NCBI RefSeq assembly: GCF_023509015.1
Contig: NZ_CP094975.1
Location: 3,465,501 to 3,529,500, forward strand
From: Pseudomonas abieticivorans
Lineage (GTDB): Bacteria > Pseudomonadota > Gammaproteobacteria > Pseudomonadales > Pseudomonadaceae
Direction: 5' to 3'
Length of the DNA: 64,000 nucleotides
Below are positions 38,880-48,452 of the stretch, one piece after another. The notes below the pieces were generated by a model. That model worked only from the letters and a program-made list of their open reading frames with translations. It ran no database searches and was not told the origin of the DNA. Positions within the stretch are counted from its first letter, which is position 1, and the number at the start of each line of letters is the position of its first letter. Both the position numbers and the translations under genes were made by a program.

Positions 38880-40226
38880 ATGGATACATCGCCCATGCCC
38901 CGTGCCCGGTACAAGACACTGGTGGACACCCTCGCTGCGGATATTCGCGGCGGTCGCTTGCTGCCCGGCACGCGCCTGCCCACCCATCGCGAATTGGCGG
39001 CCAGGGAAGGCCTGGCCCTGGTGACGGCTTCGCGGGTGTACGCCGAGTTGGAAACCATGGGCCTGGTCAGCGGTGAAACCGGGCGCGGCACTTTCGTGCG
39101 TGAAGCGCTGCTGCCGCCAGGGCAGGGTATCGATCAGCCGACGGTGCCGGCGGGGGCGATGGACCTCAATTTCAACTACCCCACCTTGCCCGGCCAAGCC
39201 GACATGCTGCGCAACGGCTTGCGCCAGTTGGCAGGCTCCGGCGACCTGGAAGCCTTGCTGCGCTACCAGCCCCACGGCGGTCGCCCCCATGAGCGTGCGG
39301 TGGTGGCGGGCCATTTGCAGTCCCTTGGGTTGCCCGTGAGTGGTGAGCAGGTGCTGATTGTCAGCGGCGCGCAGCACGGCCTGGCGATAACGGTGATGGG
39401 GCTGTTGCAGCCCGGTGACGTGGTGGCGGTGGATGCGCTGACCTATTCAGGCTTCAAGGCATTGGCCCAAACCCATCGCCTGGAATTGGCGTCGATACCC
39501 GCCTCGGGCTTAGGAATGGATCTGCAGGCGCTGGAAAAACTCTGCAAGCAACGGCGGGTGCGCGCGATCTATACCATGCCGACCTTGCACAACCCGCTCG
39601 GTTGGGTGATGAGCGCAGTTGAGCGCGAACGCTTGGCCGCCATCGCGCGCAGGTATGACCTGCTGATCATCGAGGACGCGGCCTACGCCTTCCTGGTCGA
39701 AAACCCGCCGCCGCCCTTGGCAACCTTTGCCCCGGAGCGAACCGTGTATGTGTCCGGGCTCTCCAAAAGCGTGGCGACCGGGCTGCGGGTTGGCTTCGTG
39801 GCCGCGCCGCTAGCGTGGGTGCACACTATGGAGCGGGCGATTCGTGCGACCACCTGGAACACGCCGGGCGTGATGACGGCTATGGCGTGCAATTGGTTGA
39901 ACGACGGCACTGTCGGCCGCTGCGAAGTGGAAAAGCGCCTGGACGCACAGGTACGCTTCAGCGTGGCCGAGCGGGTATTGAGGGGCATGCCGATGATCGG
40001 GCATCCGGCTTCGTACTTCTTATGGCTGCCGCTTGCCGAAGAGCTCAGGGCAGACCAGGTCGCTGTGGCGCTGCTGCGCGAAAACGTCTCCGTTTCCACA
40101 GCCGAACCGTTTGCCACCTCCGTCAACGTGCCTCATGCAATACGCTTGGCGCTGGGTTCGGTAGCGCTGGAGGTGTTGCCGGTTGCGCTGGATAAGGTGC
40201 GGCGCGTGATAGGCGTTTATGATTAG
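38880..40226 (+). CDS. MocR-type transcription factor (GntR HTH fused to aminotransferase-like domain)
   Basis: 448 aa. The N-terminal GntR winged helix (RARYKTLVDTLAADIRGGRL, then LPTHRELAAREGLALVTASR) is followed by a fold-type I PLP domain, with the PLP lysine in VSGLSKSVATGLRVGF and NPLGWVMSAVERERLAA nearby. MocR regulators sense amino acids or PLP. The start ATG 38880 (MDTSPMPRARYK) is tentative; 38847 and 38898 are alternatives, and none has a clear ribosome site. The 79-bp gap to the divergent EamA gene should carry both promoters and the operator. Confidence 0.9.
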   Translation: MDTSPMPRARYKTLVDTLAADIRGGRLLPGTRLPTHRELAAREGLALVTASRVYAELETMGLVSGETGRGTFVREALLPPGQGIDQPTVPAGAMDLNFNYPTLPGQADMLRNGLRQLAGSGDLEALLRYQPHGGRPHERAVVAGHLQSLGLPVSGEQVLIVSGAQHGLAITVMGLLQPGDVVAVDALTYSGFKALAQTHRLELASIPASGLGMDLQALEKLCKQRRVRAIYTMPTLHNPLGWVMSAVERERLAAIARRYDLLIIEDAAYAFLVENPPPPLATFAPERTVYVSGLSKSVATGLRVGFVAAPLAWVHTMERAIRATTWNTPGVMTAMACNWLNDGTVGRCEVEKRLDAQVRFSVAERVLRGMPMIGHPASYFLWLPLAEELRADQVAVALLRENVSVSTAEPFATSVNVPHAIRLALGSVALEVLPVALDKVRRVIGVYD

Positions 40227-40306
40227 GCCGAGGGAACCGTCACTCACGTGCGTACTCACAATTTTACCCAGGTGCCGGAGGGCGCCACCGCTAACAGGGA
40301 GGCGCA

Positions 40307-41092
40307 ATGAGCCAAACCTTCTTCACCCAGCCTTTCAACGCCATCAGCTGCAACCAGTGCCGTGACCTTGAAAGCCTGGACTTCCAGTTCACCATGGCTT
40401 TCCAACCCATCATCGATATCACCAGCGGCCAACCCTATGCCTATGAGGCGTTGGTGCGTGGGCTCAATGGCGAGTCTGCTGCGCATATCCTGGGGCAGGT
40501 GAATGACGGCAACCGTTACCGTTTCGACCAGGCGTGCCGCGTAAAGGCTATCGAGTTGGCTGCGCGGTTGGGTTTGCCGGATATTCCAGGCTGCAAGCTG
40601 AGCATCAACTTCCTGCCCAATGCGGTGTACCGCGCTGAAACCTGTATCCGGGCCACGCTGGAGGCGGCGCGCACTTTTGGTTTCCCCCTGGACCGCTTGA
40701 TGTTCGAGGTGACCGAGGGCGAGCGGGTGGAAGACCCAGAGCATTTGAAGTCGATTTTCCAGGAGTACGAGCGCCAGGGCTTCACCACGGCGATCGATGA
40801 TTTTGGCTCGGGCTATTCGGGGCTTAATCTGTTGGCGACCTTCCAACCCAATGTGCTCAAGTTGGACATGGCCCTGACCCGCAATATCGACCGCGACCCG
40901 GTACGGGAGGCGATTGTGGCGGGGATTGTGTTGGTGGCGCAGCGGTTGGGCATCACCCTGGTGGCCGAGGGGGTGGAGACGCGCGAGGAATGCAAGGCAC
41001 TGAAGGTGCTGGGGATCAAGCTGATGCAGGGTTACCTGTTCGCCCGTCCGCAGGTGGAGTGCCTGCCGCAAGCCGCTACGGCAGGTGTGTAG
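40307..41092 (+). CDS. EAL-domain cyclic-di-GMP phosphodiesterase
   Basis: 261-aa stand-alone EAL domain after a short N-terminal stretch (residues 1-25) with two Cys (SCNQC). All catalytic positions look present: YEALVRG, SINFLPN, FEVTEGE, IDDFGSGYSGL, LKLDMAL, AEGVET and the Gln in MQGYLFARP. It should hydrolyse c-di-GMP to pGpG and lower c-di-GMP. A GGGAGG site precedes the ATG. The CNQC pair resembles the start of BLUF-less or redox/metal-binding EAL proteins. It is transcribed alone. Confidence 0.92.
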   Translation: MSQTFFTQPFNAISCNQCRDLESLDFQFTMAFQPIIDITSGQPYAYEALVRGLNGESAAHILGQVNDGNRYRFDQACRVKAIELAARLGLPDIPGCKLSINFLPNAVYRAETCIRATLEAARTFGFPLDRLMFEVTEGERVEDPEHLKSIFQEYERQGFTTAIDDFGSGYSGLNLLATFQPNVLKLDMALTRNIDRDPVREAIVAGIVLVAQRLGITLVAEGVETREECKALKVLGIKLMQGYLFARPQVECLPQAATAGV

Positions 41093-41173
41093 GCGCGGAT
41101 TTATCCGCGAAAAGAACGCTGCGGTGCACCGCATGCACTGCGTTGTGATTTTCGCGGATAAATCCGCTCCTAC
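41089..41173. repeat. REPIN-like palindromic doublet 5
   Basis: GTAGGCGCGGATTTATCCGC and TTCGCGGATAAATCCGCTCC in inverted orientation, with a spacer holding a GCGGTGCACCGC palindrome. It begins at the very end of the EAL gene. Confidence 0.85.
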
Positions 41174-41193
41174 GTGAGTGGGCGCCGCCGCAA

Positions 41194-41469
41194 TCAGGCG
41201 CCCTTGCGCATCCGCACCGTGTAATGCGCCGCCACTTCGGACATCTGTGGCTGGAAGTGGGTGTTGGTGATCTTGTACGACTCGATCTGCCCATCTTCCA
41301 GGTGGTGTTCCAGCATGTCGCCGGCACCTGCGTTCAAGGTCACCTCAAAGATAAGCGCCTTGATCTGTTCATCGCTGACCTGAAGCGTTGTCTGGTAAGG
41401 GCCGAAACGGGCGTTGTCGATTCTGACGATATAGACCTTGTCGGGACCCAAGGTGGATGCATTGGTCAC
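41194..41469 (-). CDS. Small conserved hypothetical protein
   Basis: 91 aa from GTG 41469 (GGAG eight bases upstream), beginning VTNASTLGPDKVYIVRIDNA. A mixed alpha/beta soluble protein without signal peptide; near its centre is ALIFEVTLNAGAGDMLEH. Family not recognised. It lies 41 bp downstream of nadC in the same direction and may share its transcript. A TTG codon 24 bases upstream is a possible alternative start. Confidence 0.55.
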   Translation of the reverse strand: MTNASTLGPDKVYIVRIDNARFGPYQTTLQVSDEQIKALIFEVTLNAGAGDMLEHHLEDGQIESYKITNTHFQPQMSEVAAHYTVRMRKGA

Positions 41470-41510
41470 TGCAAAAACTCCGTGGTAGTTCAACGTATCG
41501 GTAGTGTTCG

Positions 41511-42359
41511 TTACAGGCTCAGGCGCATCGACAAGTCGACGGCTTTTACGTCTTTGGTCATGGCGCCGATGGAGATGTAATCCACTCCGGTTTCGGCGAT
41601 CACCAGCAAGGTGCTGTCGTTGATGCCGCCGCTGGCTTCCAGCTTGGCCTTGCCGGCGTTCAGGCGCACGGCTTCACGCATGTCGTCCAGGCTCAGTTCG
41701 TCGAGCATGACGATGTCGGCGCCGCCGGCCAGGGCTTCTTTGAGTTCTTCCAGGCTTTCCACTTCGATTTCCACCGGCTTGCCCGGGGCGATGCGGTGGG
41801 CGGCGCTGATGGCTTGGGCGATGCCGCCGCAGGCCGCGATGTGGTTTTCCTTGATCAGGAAGGCATCGTACAGGCCGATGCGGTGGTTGTGGCAGCCGCC
41901 GCAGGTGACCGCGTATTTTTGCGCCAGGCGCAGGCCGGGCAGGGTCTTGCGGGTATCGAGCAGCTTGACCTGGGTGCCGGCCACCTTGTCGGCCAGGCTT
42001 TGCGCCTTGGTGGCGACGCCCGACAACATTTGCAGAAAATTCAGCGCGGTGCGTTCGCCGGTGAGCAAGGAGCGGGCCGGGCCTTCAAGGTGGAACAGCG
42101 GCTGGTTGGCCTTGGCGCGCTGGCCGTCGACCACCTGCCAGTGCACCGCCACGCGTGGGTCCAGTTGGCGGAACACTGCGTCCACCCAGGCCGTGCCTGC
42201 AATCACACAGTCATCACGGGTGATGATAGTGGCCTTGGCCAGGCGCTCGGCGGGAATGAGTTGGGCGGTGATGTCACCGCTGCCCATGTCTTCGAGTAAC
42301 GCACGGCGCACGTTGGCTTCGATCTCGGCAGTCAGGTCGGCGAGGCGTAGATTCGGCAT
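41511..42359 (-). CDS. nadC: Nicotinate-nucleotide pyrophosphorylase (quinolinate phosphoribosyltransferase)
   Basis: 282 aa starting [20 protein letters not shown]. The QAPRTase signature includes [17 protein letters not shown] and [17 protein letters not shown], and further on [11 protein letters not shown] and LEASGGI. It converts quinolinate and PRPP to nicotinate mononucleotide in NAD synthesis. The start ATG 42359 has a GGAG site. In Pseudomonas it lies near ampD as here. Confidence 0.96.
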   Translation of the reverse strand: MPNLRLADLTAEIEANVRRALLEDMGSGDITAQLIPAERLAKATIITRDDCVIAGTAWVDAVFRQLDPRVAVHWQVVDGQRAKANQPLFHLEGPARSLLTGERTALNFLQMLSGVATKAQSLADKVAGTQVKLLDTRKTLPGLRLAQKYAVTCGGCHNHRIGLYDAFLIKENHIAACGGIAQAISAAHRIAPGKPVEIEVESLEELKEALAGGADIVMLDELSLDDMREAVRLNAGKAKLEASGGINDSTLLVIAETGVDYISIGAMTKDVKAVDLSMRLSL

Positions 42360-42613
42360 AGCAGGCTCCACAAACAAAGTGGCCGGATTATAGGGCAGTG
42401 GCCGCCCCAGGCGAAGCCTTGTGCGTGCATGTGTGCCGAGCGGTTATTTGTGCATTATTTGATCGGCGCCGGGGAGCTTTTCCGGCTTTTTGCTGTCCAT
42501 GCTGTGCATCGCAAATATTTGCCTCCGGGACGCTGGCACGCGGCGTGGGTTTGCAAGATAATGGGCGCCTAGTTATTGGCGTCATAGCTTTGACACCCTT
42601 TCAGGAGGACGGG

Positions 42614-44830
42614 ATGCATAACGACGGGAAAGTAGTGCCTTTGAACAAGGCCGCTGCTGATCAGGCCAATCAGACGCCTTTGGCGCGCCTGCCCGTTGTG
42701 CTATTGCAACTGCGCGACAAGGCCGCCCAGCAGCTCAAGCAGGGCCTGCAAGCCCTGTTCGACAACGCCGACGACACCCTCTTTGAAATGGCCGACCGCG
42801 CCCAGAACAACGTCGACCAGAACACCTTCTTCGAAGCTATGCGCGACCTGCGCCTCAAGCGTAAAAGCATCGAGCGCGGCTTTCTCGAAAAATTCTACGA
42901 AGCCTTCGTTGCTATCGGCCAGTACGACGTGAGCGAGCCTGCCGTGGCAGTGGCCGTCAGTTACGACAAGCTGGCGCTGGTGCCTAACGACGAGCTGGAA
43001 CGTACCGTGGCCCTCGACGCCATGGTGGCCAAGGTGATCAGCCGCGACGGCTTCGCGTTGGGGCAACTGACCACGCGGCTCAATGTGCTGGTGACCAAGC
43101 GCCTGGACGACGCCAGCAACCCCTTGGGCCCGGCGATGCTTTGCGACTACTTCCTGCAGGCCGGGCGCAACCTGGGCGTGGAAATCAAGGTCAAGCTGAT
43201 CATTCTCAAGCTGTTCGAGAAGTACGTGCTGGCCAACACCGAGCTGCTGTACGCCGAAGCCAACCAGTTGCTGATCGCCACCGGCGTGCTGCCTGAACTC
43301 AAGGCGGCTCCGGCGCGGCGCGCCTCCGACCACACCCGCGAGCGCCCGCGCAGCACCCCGGCCAGCCCTGCCCACGCGGTCAGCCCGCCACTGGATGATG
43401 GCGTGGCCGAAGTATTTTCCGCGCTGCAAGACTTGTTGCACCAGATGCGCGGCAGCGTTGCGCCGCGCCTGGAAAGCAGTGTGCCGGTGCAGCCCATCTC
43501 CACCAGCGACCTGATGCGCCTGCTCTCGCACCTGCAGCAGTACGTGCCTAACTCCCAGGCGGCCCAGGACGACTACGACCTGCGCCACCAGCTTGAACAA
43601 CTGCTGACCCGGGTCAGCGTCAAAAGCGGCAAGTCGCGCGTGGTGGGGGTGGTGGACGAGGATGTGATCAACCTGATCGCCATGCTTTTCGAATTCATTC
43701 TGGATGACCGCAACCTGCCGGACTCGCTGAAGGCGCTGATTGGCCGGCTGCAAATCCCGATGCTCAAGGTTGCGGTGCTCGACAAGAGCTTCTTCAGCCG
43801 CGGCAGCCACCCGGCGCGGCGCCTGCTCAACGAGATCGCCTCGGCGGCCATGGGCTGGGGCAACCGCGACGACTACCAGCGCGACAGCCTGTACATGCGC
43901 GTCGAACAGATCGTGCAGCGCCTGCTCAACGACTTTGTCGATGACCCGGCGCTGTTCTCCGAACTGCTGGTGGATTTCCTGGCCTTTAGCAACGACGAGC
44001 GCCGCCGCGCCGAGCTGCTGGAGCAGCGTACCCGTGATGCCGAGGAAGGCCGTGCCAAGGCTGAGCTGGCACGCCTGCGGGTGCAGCAAGAGCTCAACCA
44101 GCGCATGCTCGGCAAGGTGCTGCCCGAGGTGGTGGTGCGCCTGCTCGAAGAGGCCTGGAGCAAGGTGCTGTTGCTGTTGTGGCTCAAGCACGGCGACCAC
44201 TCGGCCGAATGGCAGAGCGGCTTGGACACCATGGACGAGTTGATCTGGAGCGTCGAACCGCACGACGGCAGCGAAGCGCGCATGCGCCTGCTGGAGCTGG
44301 TACCGGGCTTGCTCAAGGCCCTGCGCGAGGGGCTGACCAGTTCGGCGTTCGACCCGTTCGCCACCAGCGAGTTTTTCAGCCAGCTCGAAGCGTTGCACGT
44401 GCAGGCCTGCCAGCGCGACCTGCAACAACCGACACGGGTGGAGGAGGGCGGCGGCACGCCGGCGATGGTGGCCGTGGTCGAGGAAATCATCCTCGGCGAG
44501 CCAGGCGAGCGCCCCACAGCCGACGCTCAGGTGCGCCTGCCCGACGACGATGCCGGCCTGTTGCTGGTCGACACTCTGCGCCCCGGCAGTTGGGTCGAGA
44601 TCCAGGAAGATGACGAGCACCGCCTGCGCTGTAAGCTCACCGCGATCATCGAATCGAGCGGCAAATACATCTTCGTCAACCGCACCGGCATGAAGGTGCT
44701 GGAGAAGTCGCGCATGGGCCTGGCCGTCGAGTTTCGTCGCGGCAGCCTGCGTGTGCTCGACGACGCGCTGCTGTTCGACCGGGCGCTGGACTCGGTGGTC
44801 ACCAACCTGCGCAAGCTCAAGGTCAAGTAG
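42614..44830 (+). CDS. DUF1631-family protein
   Basis: 738 aa from ATG 42614, five bases after AGGAGG. A large cytoplasmic, mostly helical protein with many Leu/Arg-rich helices. Residues about 650-735 form a beta-rich tail (LLLVDTLRPGSWVEIQEDDE, then FVNRTGMKVLEKSRMGLAVE) resembling a PilZ-like barrel, though the RxxxR/DxSxxG c-di-GMP residues are not obvious. DUF1631 proteins are common between nadC and ampD in pseudomonads. Function unknown to me. The 254-bp gap before it (42360-42613) should hold the divergent nadC promoter. Confidence 0.8.
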   Translation: MHNDGKVVPLNKAAADQANQTPLARLPVVLLQLRDKAAQQLKQGLQALFDNADDTLFEMADRAQNNVDQNTFFEAMRDLRLKRKSIERGFLEKFYEAFVAIGQYDVSEPAVAVAVSYDKLALVPNDELERTVALDAMVAKVISRDGFALGQLTTRLNVLVTKRLDDASNPLGPAMLCDYFLQAGRNLGVEIKVKLIILKLFEKYVLANTELLYAEANQLLIATGVLPELKAAPARRASDHTRERPRSTPASPAHAVSPPLDDGVAEVFSALQDLLHQMRGSVAPRLESSVPVQPISTSDLMRLLSHLQQYVPNSQAAQDDYDLRHQLEQLLTRVSVKSGKSRVVGVVDEDVINLIAMLFEFILDDRNLPDSLKALIGRLQIPMLKVAVLDKSFFSRGSHPARRLLNEIASAAMGWGNRDDYQRDSLYMRVEQIVQRLLNDFVDDPALFSELLVDFLAFSNDERRRAELLEQRTRDAEEGRAKAELARLRVQQELNQRMLGKVLPEVVVRLLEEAWSKVLLLLWLKHGDHSAEWQSGLDTMDELIWSVEPHDGSEARMRLLELVPGLLKALREGLTSSAFDPFATSEFFSQLEALHVQACQRDLQQPTRVEEGGGTPAMVAVVEEIILGEPGERPTADAQVRLPDDDAGLLLVDTLRPGSWVEIQEDDEHRLRCKLTAIIESSGKYIFVNRTGMKVLEKSRMGLAVEFRRGSLRVLDDALLFDRALDSVVTNLRKLKVK

Positions 44831-44926
44831 ACCGGCCGCGTAACAACTCTTTCACCCCTGATGACTGCCCAGCGCGCCTTTGGCGCGGCATACTGGGCCA
44901 TCGACCCGATCTGCCAAGGAACCTGT

Positions 44927-45490
44927 ATGCAGCTGGACCCCGCAAGCGGCTGGTGCGACGGCGTGCCCCACTGCCCCTCGCCCAATTTCAACGAGCGCCC
45001 GGAAGCGGAAGTGTCCCTGCTGGTGATCCACAACATCAGCCTGCCGCCGGCGCAATTCAACACCGGCAAGGTTCAGCAGTTCTTCCAGAACCGCCTGGAC
45101 CCCAGTGAACACCCTTATTTCGAAAGCATCAGCCACCTGCGCGTGTCGGCGCACTTTTTGATCGAGCGCGAGGGCCAGGTGACGCAGTTCGTCTCGTGCC
45201 TGCAGCGCGCCTGGCATGCCGGGGTGTCGACGTTCGAGGGGCGTGAAGCCTGCAACGACTTTTCCATCGGCATTGAACTGGAGGGCACCGACGAGCTGCC
45301 GTTCACCGATGACCAATACCAGGCCCTGACCCGCCTGACCGAACAGTTGCTGGCGCAGTTTCCCGGCATTACGGCGCAACGGATCACCGGCCACAGCGAC
45401 ATAGCACCGGGGCGCAAGACCGACCCGGGCCCGGCGTTCGACTGGCCGCGCTACTTGGCCGGCCTGCAAGGCAAAAAGGAGGCACGATGA
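44927..45490 (+). CDS. ampD: 1,6-anhydro-N-acetylmuramyl-L-alanine amidase AmpD
   Basis: 187-aa Amidase_2 domain without a signal peptide. Zinc ligands are in LVIHNISLPP, in the central RVSAHFLIEREGQV region (acid/His) and in GHSDIAPGRKTDPGPAF. It cleaves anhydro-muropeptides in the cytoplasm during peptidoglycan recycling; loss derepresses AmpC. The start ATG 44927 has an AAGGA site. Overlaps ampE by four bases (ATGA). Confidence 0.95.
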   Translation: MQLDPASGWCDGVPHCPSPNFNERPEAEVSLLVIHNISLPPAQFNTGKVQQFFQNRLDPSEHPYFESISHLRVSAHFLIEREGQVTQFVSCLQRAWHAGVSTFEGREACNDFSIGIELEGTDELPFTDDQYQALTRLTEQLLAQFPGITAQRITGHSDIAPGRKTDPGPAFDWPRYLAGLQGKKEAR

Positions 45491-46323
45491 GTTTTCTGGT
45501 GTTGTTGCTGGTGATCTGGACCGAGAAATTCTCGGGCTGGCGCCTGCGTATTCAGCGTGATCGCTATTACCTGGGCGAGCTCGCGCGCCTGGAGGCCTCG
45601 CCGCGCTTGGCCAAGGAGCCGTGGCTGGTGCTGGCGCTGTGGATACTGCTGCCGGCATTGCTGCTGACCTTGCTGCTGATGGTGCTCAAGCCCGTGGCCT
45701 ATGGCTTGTTGGCCTTGCCCATTCACTTTCTGGTGGTGGTGTACAGCCTGGGCCGGGGCGACTTGCAAGCCACCATGGGCCCGTTCCGCGATGCCTGGCG
45801 CCGGGGTGAAGAGCAGGCCGCGCTGCACGTGGCCGAGCGCGACCTGGGCGTGACCGCCGAGAACGCGCCCTCGCTGCTGGAAAAAGTGCAGGCGCACATG
45901 CTCTGGCAGGCGTTCCAAAGCTTCTTCGCGGTGATCTTCTGGTACTTCGTGCTGGGCCCGGCGGTGGCACTCAGTTATCGCCTGTTGGCGTTGGCGGCCG
46001 AACACTCCAAGGTGCCCGCGGTGGCCGAGCGCGCCGCGCAGCTGCGCCATGCCTTCGACTGGGTACCGGTGCGCCTGCTGGCTGCGAGTTTTGCCCTGGT
46101 CGGCAACTTCGTCGCGGTCACCAAGGTGATGGTGCATGAACTGTTGAACTGGCACATCAGCGCCAAGCAGTTGATTGCCGACGTGGGCCACGTGGCTGGC
46201 GAGATCCCGGAGCCGGTGGTGGGCGCCGAGGGGGTCAGCAGTTTGAACAGCCTGTGGGAGCTGCTGCTGCGCTCGGCGGTGCTGTGGTACGCAGGCTTTG
46301 CCCTGTGGACGCTGTTTTACTGA
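45487..46323 (+). CDS. ampE: AmpE, inner-membrane regulatory protein of the ampDE operon
   Basis: 278 aa with several transmembrane helices (PWLVLALWILLPALLLTLLL and neighbours) and a CobD/CbiB-like loop (YSLGRGDLQATMGPF). Full length. ATGA overlap with ampD shows the classical ampDE operon. Its role in beta-lactamase induction is only loosely defined. It ends four bases before the stop of the convergent tatD gene. Confidence 0.92.
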   Translation: MSFLVLLLVIWTEKFSGWRLRIQRDRYYLGELARLEASPRLAKEPWLVLALWILLPALLLTLLLMVLKPVAYGLLALPIHFLVVVYSLGRGDLQATMGPFRDAWRRGEEQAALHVAERDLGVTAENAPSLLEKVQAHMLWQAFQSFFAVIFWYFVLGPAVALSYRLLALAAEHSKVPAVAERAAQLRHAFDWVPVRLLAASFALVGNFVAVTKVMVHELLNWHISAKQLIADVGHVAGEIPEPVVGAEGVSSLNSLWELLLRSAVLWYAGFALWTLFY

Positions 46324-46326
46324 CCG

Positions 46327-47103
46327 CTACCAGCCAAACAGAGCGCAGGCGTTGGCGGTACTGGCGGCGGCCAGTTCGTCAGCGCTGACGTTCATCAACT
46401 CGGCCAGCGCCTGGGCGATGTGCGGTAGGTGCTCGGGGCTGTTGCGCAGGCCTGCGAACATCGCCGGCGCCATGTCTGGCGAATCGGTTTCCAGCACCAC
46501 GCCGTCCAGCGGCAGGCCGGCTACCACCTGGCGCAGGCGCGAGGCCTGGGGCCAGGTCGGTGCGCCCCCCAAGCCCAGCTTGAAACCCAGCTTCAGGTAT
46601 TCGTTGGCCTCTTCGCGGCTGCCGGCGAAGGCATGGATGATGCCGGCGCGCTTGAGCTTGAATTTTTTCAGGGCTGCGGTGATCGGCGCGTGGCTGCGAC
46701 GCACGTGCAGCAATACCGGTAGTTCAAATTCGGCGGCCAGCTCAAGTTGCGCTTCAAACAGGCGTTGCTGGCGCTCGCGGTCCAGGTGCTCCACGTAGTA
46801 GTCCAGGCCAAACTCGCCCACCGCGCATAACTGGCGGTGCCCGGCCAGGCGTTCCAGCCAGCCGCGCAGTTCAACCAGGTGTTCGGCGCGGTGTTCATCC
46901 AGGTAAACCGGGTGCAGGCCGAACGCGGCGTACAGCTGACTGTCGTTTTGCACCAGCTCCCACAGGCGCTGCCAGTTTGGCTGGTGCACGCCCAATATCA
47001 CCATGCGCTCCACGCCCAGTTGCCGGGCGTTGGCCAGCAATTGCGGCCGATCGCCATCGAACGCTGGGAAGTCCAGATGGGTGTGGGTGTCGATCAGCCG
47101 CAC
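46327..47103 (-). CDS. TatD-family metal-dependent hydrolase
   Basis: 258 aa. The metal ligands HTH are in LIDTHTHLDFP, and the remaining signatures are GEFGLDYYVE, LHVRRSHAPI, IHAFAGSREEA and LETDSPDMAP. Members are 3'-5' exonucleases or deoxyribonucleases, or quality-control hydrolases. Here the gene is in the fru region and directly downstream of fruR in the same direction (four bases apart), as in other Pseudomonas. Which TatD paralogue it is cannot be stated. Confidence 0.9.
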   Translation of the reverse strand: MRLIDTHTHLDFPAFDGDRPQLLANARQLGVERMVILGVHQPNWQRLWELVQNDSQLYAAFGLHPVYLDEHRAEHLVELRGWLERLAGHRQLCAVGEFGLDYYVEHLDRERQQRLFEAQLELAAEFELPVLLHVRRSHAPITAALKKFKLKRAGIIHAFAGSREEANEYLKLGFKLGLGGAPTWPQASRLRQVVAGLPLDGVVLETDSPDMAPAMFAGLRNSPEHLPHIAQALAELMNVSADELAAASTANACALFGW

Positions 47104-47106
47104 CGG

Positions 47107-48102
47107 TCAGGCCTCGAAGATGCGCTGTTTGTAGGTGCGCGGGATGGCGTGCACGCCGGGTTGGTAGGTCTTTTGCTCGACCACGGCCAGGGCCAGTTCC
47201 AGCGCCTTGTGGGCGATCAGGTCGTGTTGCTGGGCCACGGTGTTGATCGGCAGGGGCAAAAAGTCCAGCAACTGGGTGTCGCCAAATGTGCCCAGGTGCA
47301 GCGACTGGGAGTTCACCTCGCGGTTCTGCAGCACGTCGAACACGCCTTGCAGCAGCACGTAGGAGGTGGTCACCAGGGCGTCGGGCAAGTGACCCAGTTC
47401 CGCGACCAATTGCTGCATGGACTGGCGGCCGCCTTCGCGGTTGAAAGATTCGCTTTCGATCACCGTTACCTTGCCGGCAAACCCGTGCACGGCTTCGCGA
47501 AAGCCGGCCGCGCGGTCCTGGCTGATGCTCAGCTCCGGGCGGGCGCCGATCAGGGCGATGTGCTGGGGTTCGGGCACCAGCAGGCTGCGGGTCAGTTGCA
47601 GGCTGGCGTGGTGATCATCGCTGATCACTGAACAAAACTGGGCCGGGTCCATCAAACGGTCAATGGCGATCACCGGCAGGCCTTTGGCTTGCAGCTCACG
47701 GTAGCTGTCATCGCTGGCGGGCAGGCAGCTGGCCACGAACAGCGCGTCGCAGCGCCGGGCGCGGAACAGTTGCTGCAATTGCCGCTCGCTGGTCGGGTCG
47801 TCGTCGGAGCTGGCAATCAGCAACTGATAACCGTGGGCGCGGGCACCCTGTTCCAACAGCTTGGCGATACGCGCGTAGCTGGGGTTTTCCAGGTCCGGGA
47901 GGATAAAGCCCAAGGAACGGGTTTGCCGGCTGCGCAAACCGGCGGCCTGCGGGTTGGGCGTAAAACCGTGGGCTTCGACCACCGCCTGTACCCGCTCAAC
48001 CGTGGTCTTGCTGATGCGTTGCTGCTGGGCCTTACCGTTGATCACGTAACTGGCGGTGGTAACCGAGACGCCAGCCAGACGGGCAATATCACTGAGTTTC
48101 AA
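47107..48102 (-). CDS. fruR: LacI-family fructose regulator FruR/Cra
   Basis: 331 aa if the start is TTG 48102 (KLSDIARLAGVSVTTASYVI immediately follows), which has AAGGA eight bases upstream and gives the standard Cra length; ATGs at 48129 or farther upstream would add a non-conserved tail. LacI HTH, then a periplasmic-binding-like sensor domain that in Pseudomonas responds to fructose-1-phosphate. It represses the divergent fruBKA operon. A Cra-type operator lies between the genes at 48268. Confidence 0.92.
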   Translation of the reverse strand: MKLSDIARLAGVSVTTASYVINGKAQQQRISKTTVERVQAVVEAHGFTPNPQAAGLRSRQTRSLGFILPDLENPSYARIAKLLEQGARAHGYQLLIASSDDDPTSERQLQQLFRARRCDALFVASCLPASDDSYRELQAKGLPVIAIDRLMDPAQFCSVISDDHHASLQLTRSLLVPEPQHIALIGARPELSISQDRAAGFREAVHGFAGKVTVIESESFNREGGRQSMQQLVAELGHLPDALVTTSYVLLQGVFDVLQNREVNSQSLHLGTFGDTQLLDFLPLPINTVAQQHDLIAHKALELALAVVEQKTYQPGVHAIPRTYKQRIFEA

Positions 48103-48267
48103 CCGGAAATTCCTTGTGTTACGGGGCATGGCGGCCAACTGAACCGCGCCTCCCCAGGCATTCTTACCCATCACGGCGACGCCTGGCAGGCGACCTTTGT
48201 TGCAAGGCCACCGACAGGTTGGGCTTCAATGGCTGAAGATTATCGGGTAACGTGCCAGTCATTCTAG

Positions 48268-48282
48268 ATTAATCGTTTCAGC
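48268..48282 (-). promoter_or_regulatory. Cra/FruR operator
   Basis: Minus strand GCTGAAACGATTAAT fits the Cra consensus RSTGAAWCSNTHHW. It is in the 350-bp region between fruR and fruB (48103-48452). A TTGACA-type hexamer is also present near 48406 on the plus strand, but I see no clear -10. Confidence 0.75.
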
Positions 48283-48452
48283 CGACGTATTTTCTGCCGC
48301 TTTATTTCTGTCGGACTGGTCAGGTTTCTGGATTGTCCAACAGGGCTGAGGGTGAACACCAGCCGGGTGCCGTCTTTTTATGCAATCGGCCCTATGCTGA
48401 ATCTTTGACAACAATACCTTAGCGTCGTCTCGGCGCTACAAAGGAGATTGGA

